Assembly: GCA_933228675.1 (NCBI GenBank)
Contig: OW121742.1
Coordinates: forward strand, 16,942,489-17,006,488
DNA length: 64,000 nt
DNA from: Stomorhina lunata
Lineage: Eukaryota; Arthropoda; Insecta; Diptera; Rhiniidae
Reading direction: 5' to 3'
Positions within the stretch are counted from its first letter, which is position 1, and every line of letters starts with the position of its first letter. The notes beneath the pieces are model-generated. The model saw nothing but the letters and a program-made list of their open reading frames with translations, was not told the origin of the DNA and ran no database searches. Both the position numbers and the translations under genes were made by a program. Below are positions 31,691 through 44,200 of this stretch, piece by piece.

Positions 31691-33240
31691 TTTTTTAATA
31701 TTTTTTCCTATAACTATAATAATTTTTTTTATCAAAATAAGACAATTTTTAATAGACAATTTCTTATCAAAATAAGACAATTTTAAGGAAAAAATTTTGT
31801 AAGAAATTTTCTATAGAAAATTCTTTTATATAAAAATTATTTATGTAGATAAGAAAATTTTCTATAAAAAATTTTTAATACCGAAAAGACTAATTTGTAT
31901 TGACATTTTTCTATAGTAAATTTTTTCTACAAGAAAATTTTCTTATGAATTTTTGTATGTCGATAAGGCAGTTTTCTATATTAAAGTTTGTCGATAAAAA
32001 AATTAAGCCGATAAGACAATTTTCTATAGAAAATTTCTTATGACGATAATACAATTTTTTATAGAAAGTTGTCTAATAACTTTCTAAAGAAAATTTATAA
32101 TGTAAGTAATACAGTTTTCTTTAGAAAATTTCTTATATCGATAAGACAATTTTCTAAAGAAAATTTCTTATGTCGATAAGATAATATTCTAAAGAAAATT
32201 TCTTATGCCGATAAGACAATTTTCTAAAGAAAATTTTTAATGTCGATAAGACAATTTTCTATATAAAATTTTTTATGTCGATACGACAATTTTCTATAGA
32301 AAATTTCTTATGTCGATAAGACAATTTTCTAAAGAAAATTTCTTATGTCGATAAGACAATTTTCTTTAGAAAATTTCCTATGTCGATAAGACAATTTTCT
32401 AAAGAAAATTTCTTATGTCCATACGACAATTTTCTAAAGAAAATTTCTTATGTCCATACGACAATTTTCTATAGAAAATTTCATATGTCGATAAGACAAT
32501 TTTCTTTAGAAAATTTCTTACATCGATAAGACAATTTTCAGGAAAAAATGTCTTTGTCAATAAGACAATTTCATAAAGAAAATTTCTTATGTCGGTGAGA
32601 CAATTTTCTTTAGATAATTTCTTATGTCGATAAGACAATTTTCTAATGAAAATTTGTATGTCGATAAAACAATTTTCTATAGAAAAGTTCTTAAGTCGAT
32701 AAGACCATTTTCTGTACAAAATTTCTTATGTCGATAAGACAGTTTTCTATAGAAAATTTCTTATGTCGATAAGACAATTTTCTGTAGAAAATTTCTTATG
32801 TCGATAAGACAGTTTCTTTAGAAAATTTGATTTATCGATAAGACAATTTTCTGGAAAAATGTTCTTTGTCAGTAAGAAAATTTTATAAAGAAAAGTTTGT
32901 GTGTCGATAAAACAATTTTCTTTAGATAAGTATTTATATTGATTTTTTTTTTTTTTGAAGACAATTTTCCAAAATTTCTCTTCACATTTTTTATACAGGT
33001 TAGACAATTTTCTGTGGCAAATTTTTTCGATATGAAAATTTTCTTGTGAAATTTTTTATGTCGATAAGGCAGTTTTCTAAGAAAAGTTTGTCGATAAAAA
33101 AAATTTTTGTCGATAACAAATATTCTATAGAAACATTTTGATGCCTATAAGACAATTTTTGCTAGAAATTTTTTTATAGAAAATTTTTGTTTGTCGATAA
33201 CTGAGTTCTCTGTAGGAATTAGTGTATGTCGATAAGTTGT
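31691..33240 (+). repeat. 35-bp minisatellite array, TCGATAAGAC type
   Basis: Units join CTTATGTCGATAAG to ACAATTTTCTATAGAAAATT. Roughly 40 diverged copies with substitutions and indels. Confidence 0.93.
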
Positions 33241-33989
33241 GCAACATTTCTTGTAACTCTCTTTTATTAATCCTCCTCTCACTTTTGATTAAAAAGAGAA
33301 TTTTAACTTACGCTCTCTGCTGTTGGGTTTACAACGCATATAAATAAGTTAGATATTGTAACTGCTGCCTTAAAATATGTTTAAGGTTTTACTAGAAATA
33401 TTAAATTTCATACAAACATTTATATTACATAACTTTTTTAATTAAATACACAAGAGAAGAAGTAAACTGAGGTAAATTTATATAAAATTTTTTTTATTGC
33501 ATTTTACTCACTTCTCTCCTCTGTTGCTTAGTTTCATTTCAAAACTTCCCTTTTATTGCTATTTTATTGTTAAACGTTTTATTTTCCGAGTTATTGTTAT
33601 TTTTATTGCTGCTACTGCAGCATTTGCTGTCCTTTTTTAGGTTTTGCCAATGACAGCCAAGGTTGAGTTGAAGGCTAATTGTTTAAGGATATTCTTCATT
33701 CTATTTTACAATTCAGTTTTATTTATTTCTACTCTGTCAGAGGGTATGAAAGAGTCACCAATTGTTTTTATAGTTTATCCTAGATTTTTTTTTTAATTTT
33801 TTATATGCATATTTACACATGTGAGAATCTCTGTGATGTTGAACTGCAGTTTTGAAGTAATTTTAGCTAGTTGGCATCTTTTGTGATAATTCTTTAAGTC
33901 GTTAATCATCTGACAGGCAATAAAAATTGACTTAAGTGGATTACAAATTCAATTTTATAGAATTTGCTGTAATACTACAGAATATTTCT
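33241..33989. other. Single-copy-looking island between two 35-bp arrays
   Basis: No gene recognised. Confidence 0.5.
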
Positions 33990-35440
33990 ATACAAAATAT
34001 ATTATCTCGATAATGCAGTTTTTTACAAAATATTTATGTTATCATAGAATTTTTACATTATATCACAATTTTCTTTACAATATTTCTGATGTCTATAAAG
34101 AAATTTTCTATAAAAAATTTCTTATGTCGATAAGACATGTTTCTATCGAAAATTTTTTATGTCGATAAGAAAATTTTCTATCGAAAATTTCTTATGTCGA
34201 TAAGACAATTTTTTATGACGATTAAATAATTTTCTACAAAAAATTTCTAATGTCGATAAGACAATTTTCTACAAGAATTATGTCGATAAGACATTTTTCT
34301 ATAGAAAATTGTTTATGTCGATAGGACAGTTTTCGATAGAAAATTTCTTATGTCGATAAGACAGTTCTATAAAGAAAATTTATATAGAAAAATTCTTATG
34401 TCGATAAGACAGTTTTATACAAAAAAATTCTAATGTAGATAATTGTTTATGTCTAAAAAATTTTTTGTCTACAATTTTCTATAGAAAATTTCTTATATCG
34501 ATAAGAAAATTTCTTATATCGATAAAAAAAATTTCTATAGAAAATTTCTTATATCTATAAGAAAATTTTCTATAGAAAATTTCTTATATCGATAAGAAAA
34601 TTTTCTATAAAAAATGTCTTATATCGATAAGACAATTTTCTATAGAAAATTTCTTATATCGATAAGACAATTTTCTATAGAAAATTTCTTATGTCGATAA
34701 GACAATTTTCTATAGAAAATTTCTTATGTCGATAAGACAATTTTCTATAGAAAATTTCTTATGTCGAAAAGACAATTTTCTATAAAAAATTTCTTATGTC
34801 GATAAGACAATTTTCTATATAAAATTTCTTATGTCGATAAAACAATTTTCTATAGAAAAACTCTTATGTCGATAAGATAATTCTATATGTCTTTAAGACA
34901 ATTGTCTTAAAGACAATGTCTTTAAGACAATTTTCTATAGAAAATTTCTAATGTCGATAAGACAGTGTTTTATAGAAAATTTCTTATATTGGTAAGACAT
35001 TTTTTATAGAAAATTTCTTATGTCGATAAGACTGTTTTTTATAAAAAAAAATGTATCGATAAGACAATTTTTATAGAAATTTTTGTATGTCGATAAGATA
35101 ATTTTCGATAGAAAATTTCTTATGTCAATAACACAATTTCTGTAGCAAATTTCTAATGTCGATATGACAGTTTTTATAGAAAATTTTTTATGTCGACAAG
35201 ACAGTTTTTTGAGAAAACTTCTTATATCGATAATACAATTTTTGATTGAAAAATTTTTATGTCGATAAGACAGTTTTTTATAGAAAATTTCTTATGCCGA
35301 TAAGACAATTTTGTATAGAAAATTTTTATGTCGATAAAGCAGTTTTTCCTAAAAAAAATTCACGTCGATAATACAGTTTTTTAGAAAAAATTTGTATGCC
35401 GATGACACAATTTTCTATTAAAATTGCTTATGTCTTTAAG
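33990..35440 (+). repeat. 35-bp minisatellite array, TCGATAAGAC type
   Basis: Best copies lie at 34.64-34.83 kb. A perfect 26-bp palindrome built from GTCTTTAAGAC and its complement lies at 34889-34914. Confidence 0.95.
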
Positions 35441-36749
35441 ACAATTTCCATGTGTGTTACTTTTTTTATTGTATTTTTTTACTATCCTCCTGAACTGCAG
35501 GATATAAGTGAGTTTCCTTGCTGTTACATGTTTGAGAATGTTTCCTTTGTTTTATGATGATGTTAATGATAATGAAGGTTGTATTAGAATGGCATGGTAT
35601 TTTTGTGTAAAGTACAAGGTCCTTTATTTACTTTATTTATATTATTACAAATATTACATATATTTACTGCACATGTGTACTTTATCTGAAATGAACATAC
35701 GGGTTAATTTTATATAAAATTTAAAATAAATCATATAATCAGGCTGAACATTATTTATAATAATTTATTTTAAAAATATGACATTTTAAGGGAAAGTTTG
35801 ATTTAGTATTTCAAAATCAATATTTCCTATCTCCTGTGACCTTTATTTGATTCCTTGAAGGATGTTTATGTCTTTGTATAAACATTAATTATTAATCTTA
35901 TACATAAAACAAAAACAGCGAATTTCTTTATCATTAAAAATAAGTAACAAATGATTTCATTTGTTGAAACAAATGATGAAATTTTTATATTATTTGTAAT
36001 ATAAAAACATAAAGAAGTGGATAAAACACATTCCAAAAGATTAATTTGTGTCGGCATGAAATTAATTACAATGGCTAATTAATAAAAATGAAATAGCAAC
36101 ATTTAAATCAATGAGAAAAACGGCAAAAATTTATAAGAATTTAACCATTTGGTGACCAAGGTGACACTCATACTTCTCCCACATCTCAACATATCTGGGC
36201 GTTGTTCTTCCTTATTTATCTATTCTTATAACAAAACTGTTTTAGGGATTTTCATTATCCTTGATTAGTTTTCTTCCCCCAGCGGTCGTGAAACGATTAA
36301 TGATATAATTTACCACAAGAAAATAATGAAACTAAATTTAGCAATCTTTCATTAAGATATAAACACCGACACTCTTACAAACATACTCTTATACTTAAAG
36401 TATCTGTGGAATACACACAATTTCACTCTCTATCGTAATAGCTAATGTTTACAAGGATGTGTTAGAGGATGTCAATTTGTGTGGTGTTTATATGTATATG
36501 TGTTCCTTTGTCTGTATAAGTGTGTGGTTTATCCATACGAATATGTGTCAATTAGCTGAATACTGTTTGTTGAAAACATAAAAATGTAATGATCCAAATA
36601 AGCTATATTAAGATAAGACACGAGGCGATACAAAATATGAAAGTATTTAAGTGTCTAGATTATGGTTCCAGCAACAAAATACTACTTATAGGAATAAACA
36701 TTAGGGTACAAAGTTGTTTAAAAGTATAAATAATTCAAATTTGCCATGA
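35441..36749. other. Single-copy spacer between inverted arrays
   Basis: Separates 35-bp arrays of opposite orientation. An acceptor-like CTGCAG after a long pyrimidine tract ends at 35500 and a GTGAGT donor-like string starts at 35508. Small open frames (35508-35717, 35866-36057) are unsupported. Confidence 0.5.
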
Positions 36750-38960
36750 AAAAAGAAATTTTTTTGTTACCGATAATTTTGTTATCGACATTAAAAAGTA
36801 ACAACTGTCTTATCGACATAAGAATTTTGTTTGGAAAACTGTGTTATCGACACAAGAAATTTTCTATAGAAAATTGTCTTATCGACATGAGAAATTTTCT
36901 GTAGAAAACTGTCTTATCGGCATAAACAATTTTTTAGACATAAACAATTATCGACATTATAATTTTTTTGTATAAAACTGTCTTATCGACATAAGAATTT
37001 TTCTATATAAATTTTCTTTATAAAACTGTCTTATCGACATAAGAAATTTTCTATCGAAAACTGTCCTATCGACATAAACAATTTTCTATATAAAACTGTC
37101 TTATCGACATAATTCTTGTAGAAAATTGTCTTATCGACATAAAAAATTTTCGATAGAAAATTTTCTTATCGACATAAAAAATTTTCTATAGAAAACTGTC
37201 TTATCGACATAAGAAATTTTCGATAGAAAATTTTCTTATCGACATTAAAAAATTTTCTATAGAAAACTGTCTTATCGACATAAGAATTTTTCTATAGAAA
37301 ATTGTCTTATCGACATTAGAAATTTTCTGTAGAAAATTGTCTTATCGACATTAGAAATTTTCTGTAGAAAATTGTCTTATCGACATTAGAAATTTTCTGT
37401 AGAAAATTGTCTTATCGACATAAGAAATTTTCTATAGAAAATTGTCTTATCGACATAAGAAATTTTCTATAGAAAATTGTCTTATCGACATAAGAAATTT
37501 TCTATAGAAAATTGTCTTATCGACATAAGAAATTTTCTATAGAAAATTGTCTTATCGACATAAGAAATTTTCTATAGAAAATTGTCTTATCGACATAAGA
37601 AATTTTCTATAGAAAATTGTCTTATCGACATAAGAAATTTTCTATGGAAAATTGTCTTATCGACATAAGAAATTTTCTATAGAAAATTGTCTTATCGACA
37701 TAAGAAATTTTCTATAGAAAATTGTCTTATCGACATAAGAAATTTTCTATAGAAAATTGTCTTATCGACATAAGAAATTTTCTATAGAAAATTGTCTTAT
37801 CGACATAAGAAATTTTCTATAGAAAATTGTCTTATCGACATAAGAAATTTTCTATAGAAAATTGTCTTATCGACATAAGAAATTTTCTATAGAAAATTGT
37901 CGTATCGACATAAGAAATTTTCTATAGAAAATTGTCTTATCGTCATAAGAAATTTTCTATAGAAAATTGTCTTATCGACATAAGAAATTTTCTATAGAAA
38001 ATTGTCTTATCGATAAGAAATTTTCTATAGAAAATTGTCTTATCGACATAAGAAATTTTCTATAGAAACTGTATCATAGACATATTTTTATTTTTTTAAT
38101 TTTCTATAGAAAATATTCTTATCGTTAAAAGAAATGTTCTATAGGAAATTATCTTATAAAAATACATTTTTTTTTTTACAGAAAATTGTCTTATAGAAAA
38201 AAGAAATTTTCTTTTGAAATTTTTTGTGTGGAAAATTGTCTTATTTTTATAAGAAATTTTTTATAGAAAATTGCCTTATTTTTATAAGAATTTTTCTATA
38301 GAAAATTCTCTTATAAAAAAAAGAAATTTTTTTTAGAAATAAAAATAAGAAATTTTCTATAGGAAATTTTTTTATAAAAAAAAAAATGAAATTTTTTATA
38401 GAAAACTGTCTTATCGACATAAGAATATTTTTATTTAAAACTGTCTTATCGACATAAGCAATTTTCTATGGAAAACTCTCTTATTGACGTAAGAAATTTT
38501 TTATATAAAACCGTCTCATCGTCATAAATTAAAAAAAAAATTGTCTTATTATAAGAAATTTTCTATAGTAAATTTTCTTATCAACGTAAGAAATTTTCTA
38601 TACATTATTGTCTTATCGACATAAGAAGCTTTCTACAGAAAATTGTCTTATCGACATGAATAATTTTTTAAAAAAATTGTCTTATCGACACAAGAAATTT
38701 TCTATAGAAAACTGTATTATTGACATAAAATTATCTATAGAAAACTTTCTTATCAATATAAACATATTTTTATAGAAAATTGTCTTATCGACAAGAAATT
38801 TTTTGATGAAAACTGACCAAATTTCCCAAAGAAAATTGTCTTAAGAAAATAAGAAGTTTTCTTTAAAAAATAAGAAATTTTCTATAGAAAAGTTTTCTAT
38901 TTTTTTTAACTTGTTATCGACATAATGTATTTTCCTTGCAAAACTGTTTTATCATTTTCA
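36750..38960 (-). repeat. 35-bp minisatellite array, inverted copy of the 31.7-35.4 kb arrays
   Basis: Units read TTTTCTATAGAAAATTGTCT plus TATCGACATAAGAAA, the reverse complement of the TCGATAAGAC type. From about 37400 to 38060 some 18-19 copies are nearly identical; both edges are diverged. Confidence 0.97.
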
Positions 38961-40338
38961 TATCATATCCGTTCGAATTTACCTAATTTTTTCTGCAAGT
39001 GGTCGTAAGCAAAAAAACACAAAATTCTTTTAAAAATAATGATAAAAGAAGCGGAAAAAAGAAAGTGGGAATAACAAGTGATAATAACAACCATTTTATG
39101 AAGCATGAGAAACACGATTTCTTTTCTTTTTTTAATAAAGCCAAACTTTTTTCTTTTTCTTATTATTTTTCATTTTATTCCTCTTATAGAAAATAACAAA
39201 CAAAGACAAAGGAATAATAAAAAAGTATTATTTTTTTTTTAAAGGATATTTAAATGCCACTCACGTTCTAATTTCAATGCTTGTGTTAATTCTTGAGATA
39301 AAACCAAAAAAAAAAAATATATATGAAAAAGACAGCAAATACAGATACATTTATGTTTCTGTGAAGGAATAATAATGTTTGTATGAACGAATGTATTTAT
39401 GTAAATGTAAATTTTACATCGGTATGGGTGAAAAATCATTAAGTGAATATGAACACAAAATTGCTTTTAATATAAATTCAATAATGGCATTGCTAAAGTT
39501 TTTTTATATATTATTTTTTGTTTGTTTTTTTTTTTTTGTTTTTTTTTTTTTTGAAGCCGCTTCTCCTTCAGCTTCTGTTGATGACAATGTTAATGTCAAT
39601 GATGACGATAATGATATGAAGTATGAACATCAGAACGATGATTTCGTTTGATATGCATGGACAAATTGAAAAGTGTGTGCGTTCTATGTCAACAATTATC
39701 ATGAAAAAAAATAGATATCAAAAATTAAAGCGTAAAAATGATTGTACTTTTGTCTGTCAATGTCATTTTTGAAAACAAAAAAATTACAGCTCAAAACACA
39801 TTTCAAATATTTTGCAGAAAAACAATTCAATTATTCGAATTAATTTTCTACAGTCAGAAATGTCTATACATCATTTAAGACTTTTGTATTCGAAGATACA
39901 AAAGAAAATGTTGTTATCGATGTCTGTTATCGACTCGACACAATTTGTGTAATCAAATGAATCTTTAAAATCTTATTTATAAAAACTTTGTTATCGACAT
40001 ATTTAAAAAAAACTATGTTATCGACATAAAAAAGTTACTATTGAAAACTGTTTTATGATAAAAAATTTTGTATTGAAAATTATTTTATCGAGATTAAAAA
40101 TTTTATATTGAAAATTGTTTTGTCGAAAATGAGCTACACGGTCCAAAAGTTATTTCACTTCTGAGGTGGTCTACTTTGACACCCCACGATTCACCCTGTA
40201 TAAACACAGGGTAACAATAAACCCGAAATTTAAAAAGCTTGGGTCCTCTTTAACTATTCTCTCATACATACTAATGCTATCAGACTTACAGTTTAGAAGA
40301 TACAGATTTGTTACCATTTTTTTTTGTTTCAAACCACT

Positions 40339-40358
40339 GTGGCGTATGATTGATATTA
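40339..40358 (-). repeat. Isolated inverted copy of the 345-bp-family box
   Basis: The complement reads TAATATCAATCATACGCCAC, an exact fit to the box in the 45.9-58.1 kb family. Adjacent bases (ACAAATTT, then TAACTT) also match the family. Confidence 0.8.
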
Positions 40359-41108
40359 ATTACAAACAATTTTACAAATTTCCCTCTAACTTTTTTATTT
40401 TTCCAGAGATTTAAAAAATTCCAACTGAAAAGTGCTGTAAACATTCTGGGATATTAGGTTTTTTACCAACTTACTTCTTACATAAATATTTAAACATTAT
40501 TTTTCCAAAGTTATGTCACTTGTAAAAAATTTCCTGTGTTAGCCATAAAATTTAGAAAGAAAACTTTTATTTTTCACTTTAATAATTGCAACGTTTGAGA
40601 AAAAAAAACTTTTCCAAACATAACTTTAGTTGTTTAAGTCTAAAACATTCAAAACTTTCCAGCTAATATTAAGAAAAAGTAGTGCATGCTTATAGGGATT
40701 TTAAAGACAATTTTGAAAACTAAATATTTAAAAGAGTTTTCACAGGAAATTTTTGTTAAAGAATAATTTAAAAAAATAACATTGAATGACTTGAACTTCA
40801 GGTTTTGATTGTCATGAAAAAGAAAACTCATTTTAAATTTAAAGTAAACAATAACTTAATGTCAAATCAATATTTATTTACTTTTTGGCCAAAATTTTCT
40901 TCCTCAGCCTTTAAAGTTTTTCAACATTTGTCCATATTTAACCCAAAACATTTCAAAACTAAGATGTCTTATTATGATTATTATTCGTATTTCCTCCTGT
41001 TGCTTTTGGTAGTTCAATTATTTAGATGTTTATAATAACATTGATAATGATAAAGATGATGATGTTGCAACAAAAGAAAAATTATATATTTTTGCCCCCC
41101 AGACGAAT

Positions 41109-41128
41109 TTATTTTTTTCCAGGTAAAT
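41109..41128 (+). promoter_or_regulatory. Weaker candidate recursive splice site
   Basis: TTATTTTTTTCCAG joined directly to GTAAAT at 41122/41123. No CTAAT branch point is evident. Confidence 0.3.
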
Positions 41129-41630
41129 GTTAAATGTTAACATGTGTTTCCTTATTATTCTACATACATAATCATACACAAAATCCCAAAGGATGTGAAC
41201 TTTGGACATGAATAAGTACAATAATAAAATATTGAAAATGAAAGGGAAAGAAAAAAAAAAAAGAAATGCTTAAATTCTTTTAGAAAATTGTTCAATTGAC
41301 TTTTGGCCTTTGGTAGCAGGAAATCGTACGTAATCGTAAATTAAGATATTTTATTTACATGTGCAAAGGAAATTTAAGTAAATTGTGGGCAGTAATTGAA
41401 CCAAAGAAAAAATTTCAGAAAATGTTTGAGAAAAATCAGCAAGTTCAGTTAAAGGGCCACATTTATATGTAGGAATTGAGTTGTTTTTACAAAAAAAAAA
41501 AAAAAAAAAAATAAAGACATACTTTTCTTAATTGAAATGTTAAATATTTAGGACGAGATAAAAAGTGTTTATCTAATGGTTTTATAAGCAGTTAATTACA
41601 GGCTAATAAAATCATACAAGATATAAAATG

Positions 41631-44200
41631 TGTCTATTAAAATTATTGTTTAAGAAATTTTTATTGAATTTTTCTATAGAAAAAGTTTTTTTCAAAAATT
41701 TTTCTATAAAAACAGTTTTTATTAAAAATTTTTCTATAGAAAAAGCTTTTATCAATTCTATAGAAAATTTTTTTATCAAAATTTTTTTTATCAGAATTTT
41801 GTTTATCAAAAATTTTTCCATAGAAAATTTATTTATCAAAAATTTTTCTATAGAAAATTTTTTAATCAAAAATTTTTTTTTTATAGTAAATTTTTTTCAA
41901 AAAGAAGTGTATTTGCATTTGATCCCAAACCTGTTACATTTATTTATTAATGTAACAGATCAATTTATTGATAAAAAGCCAAAAAATGTTTGCGGAGAAA
42001 CCAAATTCCTCGACGCGTTTCGATGGTTGGTTAAGCCATCTCTTCAGGAGGATTATCCCCAATTTAGACAGATTTTTTTATCAAAAATTTTTCTATAGAA
42101 AATTTTTTAGCAAAAATTTTTCTATAGAAAACTTTTTTATCAAACATTTTTATATAGCAAATTTTTTTATCAAATATTATTTATAAAACATTTTTCCATT
42201 TTTTTATCAAAAATTTTTCTATAGAAAATTTTTCTATAGAAAATTTTTTATTAAAAAGTTTTCTATAGAAAATTTTTTTATCAAAAATTTTTCTATAGAA
42301 AATTTTTTAGCAAAAATTTTTTAACAAAAATTTTTTTATCAAAAATTTTTTCTATAGAAATTTTTTTTATCGAAAATTTTTTTATAGAACAGTCGTTTAT
42401 CAAAAACTTTTCCATATAAAATTTTTTTATTAAAAATGTTTCTATAGAAAATTATTTTATAAAATATTTTTATAGACAATTTTTTTGTCAAAAATTTTTT
42501 ATCAAAATATTTCTTATAAAAACCTTTTAATCAAAAATTTTTCTATAGACAATTTTTTATTAAAAATTTTGTATAGAAAAAATTTTTGTTAAAAAAAATT
42601 TTCTATAGAAAATTTTGTTATCAATAATTTTTAATATAAAAATTATTAAAAATTTTTCTATAGAAAATTTTTTTTATCAAACATTTTTTTTATAGTAAAT
42701 TTCGTTTTTTCCATAGAAAATTTTTGTATCAAAAATTTTTCTATAGAAAATTTTTTAACAAAAATTTTTTTTTTCAAAAATTTTTCCATAGAAAATTTAT
42801 TTATCAAAAATTTTTCCATAGAAAATTTATTTATCAAAAATTTTTCCATAGAAAATTTATTTATCAAAAATTTTTCTATAGAAAATTTTTCTTTAGAAAA
42901 TTTTTTTTATCAAAAGTTTTTCCATCGAAAATTTATTTATCAAATATTTTTGTATAGAATATTTTTTTATCAAAAATTTTTTTACAGATTTTGTTATTTT
43001 TATCAAAAATTTTTTTTATCAAAAATTTTTTTATAGAAAATTTTTTAGCAAAAATTTTTATATAGAAAATTTTTTTATCAAAAATTTTTATATAGAAATT
43101 TTTTTTTATCAAAAATTTTTGCATTTTTTTTTTATCAGAAATTTTTCTATAGAACAGTTTTTTATCAAAAACTTTTCCATATAAAATTTTTATATCAAAA
43201 ATTTTTTTATAGAATACAAAATTTTTTTATCAAAAATTTTTCTATAGAAAATTTTTTATCAAAATATTTCCTATAAAAAACTTCTTTATCAAAAATTTTT
43301 CTATGGAAAATTTTTTATCAAAAATATATATAAAAAAAGTGTTGATAAAAAAAATTTTCTATAGAAAATTTTGTTTTCAATAATTTTTATTATTAAAATT
43401 ATTAATAAGAAAATTAATTTATCAAACATTTTTTCCATTTTTTTATAGAAAATTTTTTTATCAAAAATTTTTCTATAGAAAATTTTTTATCAAAATATTT
43501 CCTATAAAAAACTTCTTAATCAAAAATTTTTCTATAGAAAATTTTTTATCAAAAATATATATAAAAAAAAGTATTGATAAAAAAAATTTTCTATAGATTA
43601 TTTTCTATAAATTATTAAAAAGAAAATTTTTTTATCAAACATTTTTCTATAGTTAATTCCTTCATAAAAAAATTTTCCATAGAAAATTTTTGTATCAAAA
43701 ATTTTTTTAACAAAAATTTTTTTATCAAACATTTTTCCATTGCTTTATCAAAAATTTTTCTATAGAAAATTTTTTTATAGAATATTTTTTTATAGAAAAT
43801 TCTTTTATCAAAATTTTTTTGTAGAAAATTTTTTATGAAAAATTTTTCTATAGAAAATTTTTTATCAACAATTTTTCGATAGAAAATTTTTCTTTCGAAA
43901 GTTTTTTATCAAAAATTTTTCTAAAGAAAATTTTTTATTAAAAATTTTTTTATAGAAAATTTTTTTATCAAAAATTTTTCTAAAGAAAAATATTATTATC
44001 GAAAAATTTTCTTTACCAAAAAATTTTTATTGAAAATTTTTCTATAGAAAAATTTTTTTGAGAAAATTTTTTAGAAAATATTTCTATTGAAAATTTTTCT
44101 ATAGAAAAATATTTGTATCGAATAATATTCTATAAAAAACATTTTTTTTTTTCAAAAAATTTTTATTGAAAAATTTTGAACAAAAAATATCTAAAAATGT
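41631..44200 (+). repeat. 30-bp minisatellite array (CTATAGAAAATTTTTTTATC type)
   Basis: Variable 28-31-bp units alternate TTTTCTATAGAAAA with a TTTTTATCAAAAA spacer. A segment of about 100 bp near 43.26 kb recurs near 43.50 kb (roughly 235-bp higher-order step). Lys/Phe/Ile-rich open frames on both strands are products of the repeat. A non-repeat island occupies about 41900-42072. Confidence 0.95.
41900..42072. other. Foreign-looking island inside the 30-bp array
   Basis: About 170 bp of mixed composition, including TCGACGCGTTTCGATGG and CTTCAGGAGGA. A short GATGG...CCATC inverted pair suggests a mobile-element fragment. Family not identified. Confidence 0.5.

Larger units (their letters stand above)
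38961..41630. other. Single-copy-looking DNA with repeat remnants
   Basis: Holds remnants of the 35-bp family at about 39.9-40.13 kb, an inverted copy of the 345-bp-family box at 40339-40358, and an acceptor/donor-like site at 41122. Open frames here (38999-39196, 39379-39651, 40166-40414, 40805-41035) have no recognisable family. Confidence 0.5.

Noticed and set aside
39379..39651. Open frame with an acidic tail after a long pyrimidine run
   Set aside because: The tail comes from GATGAC-type simple repeats; no domain, although a splice acceptor cannot be excluded.
40166..40414. 82-codon open frame overlapping the inverted 345-bp-family box
   Set aside because: Runs through repeat-family sequence with no recognisable domain.
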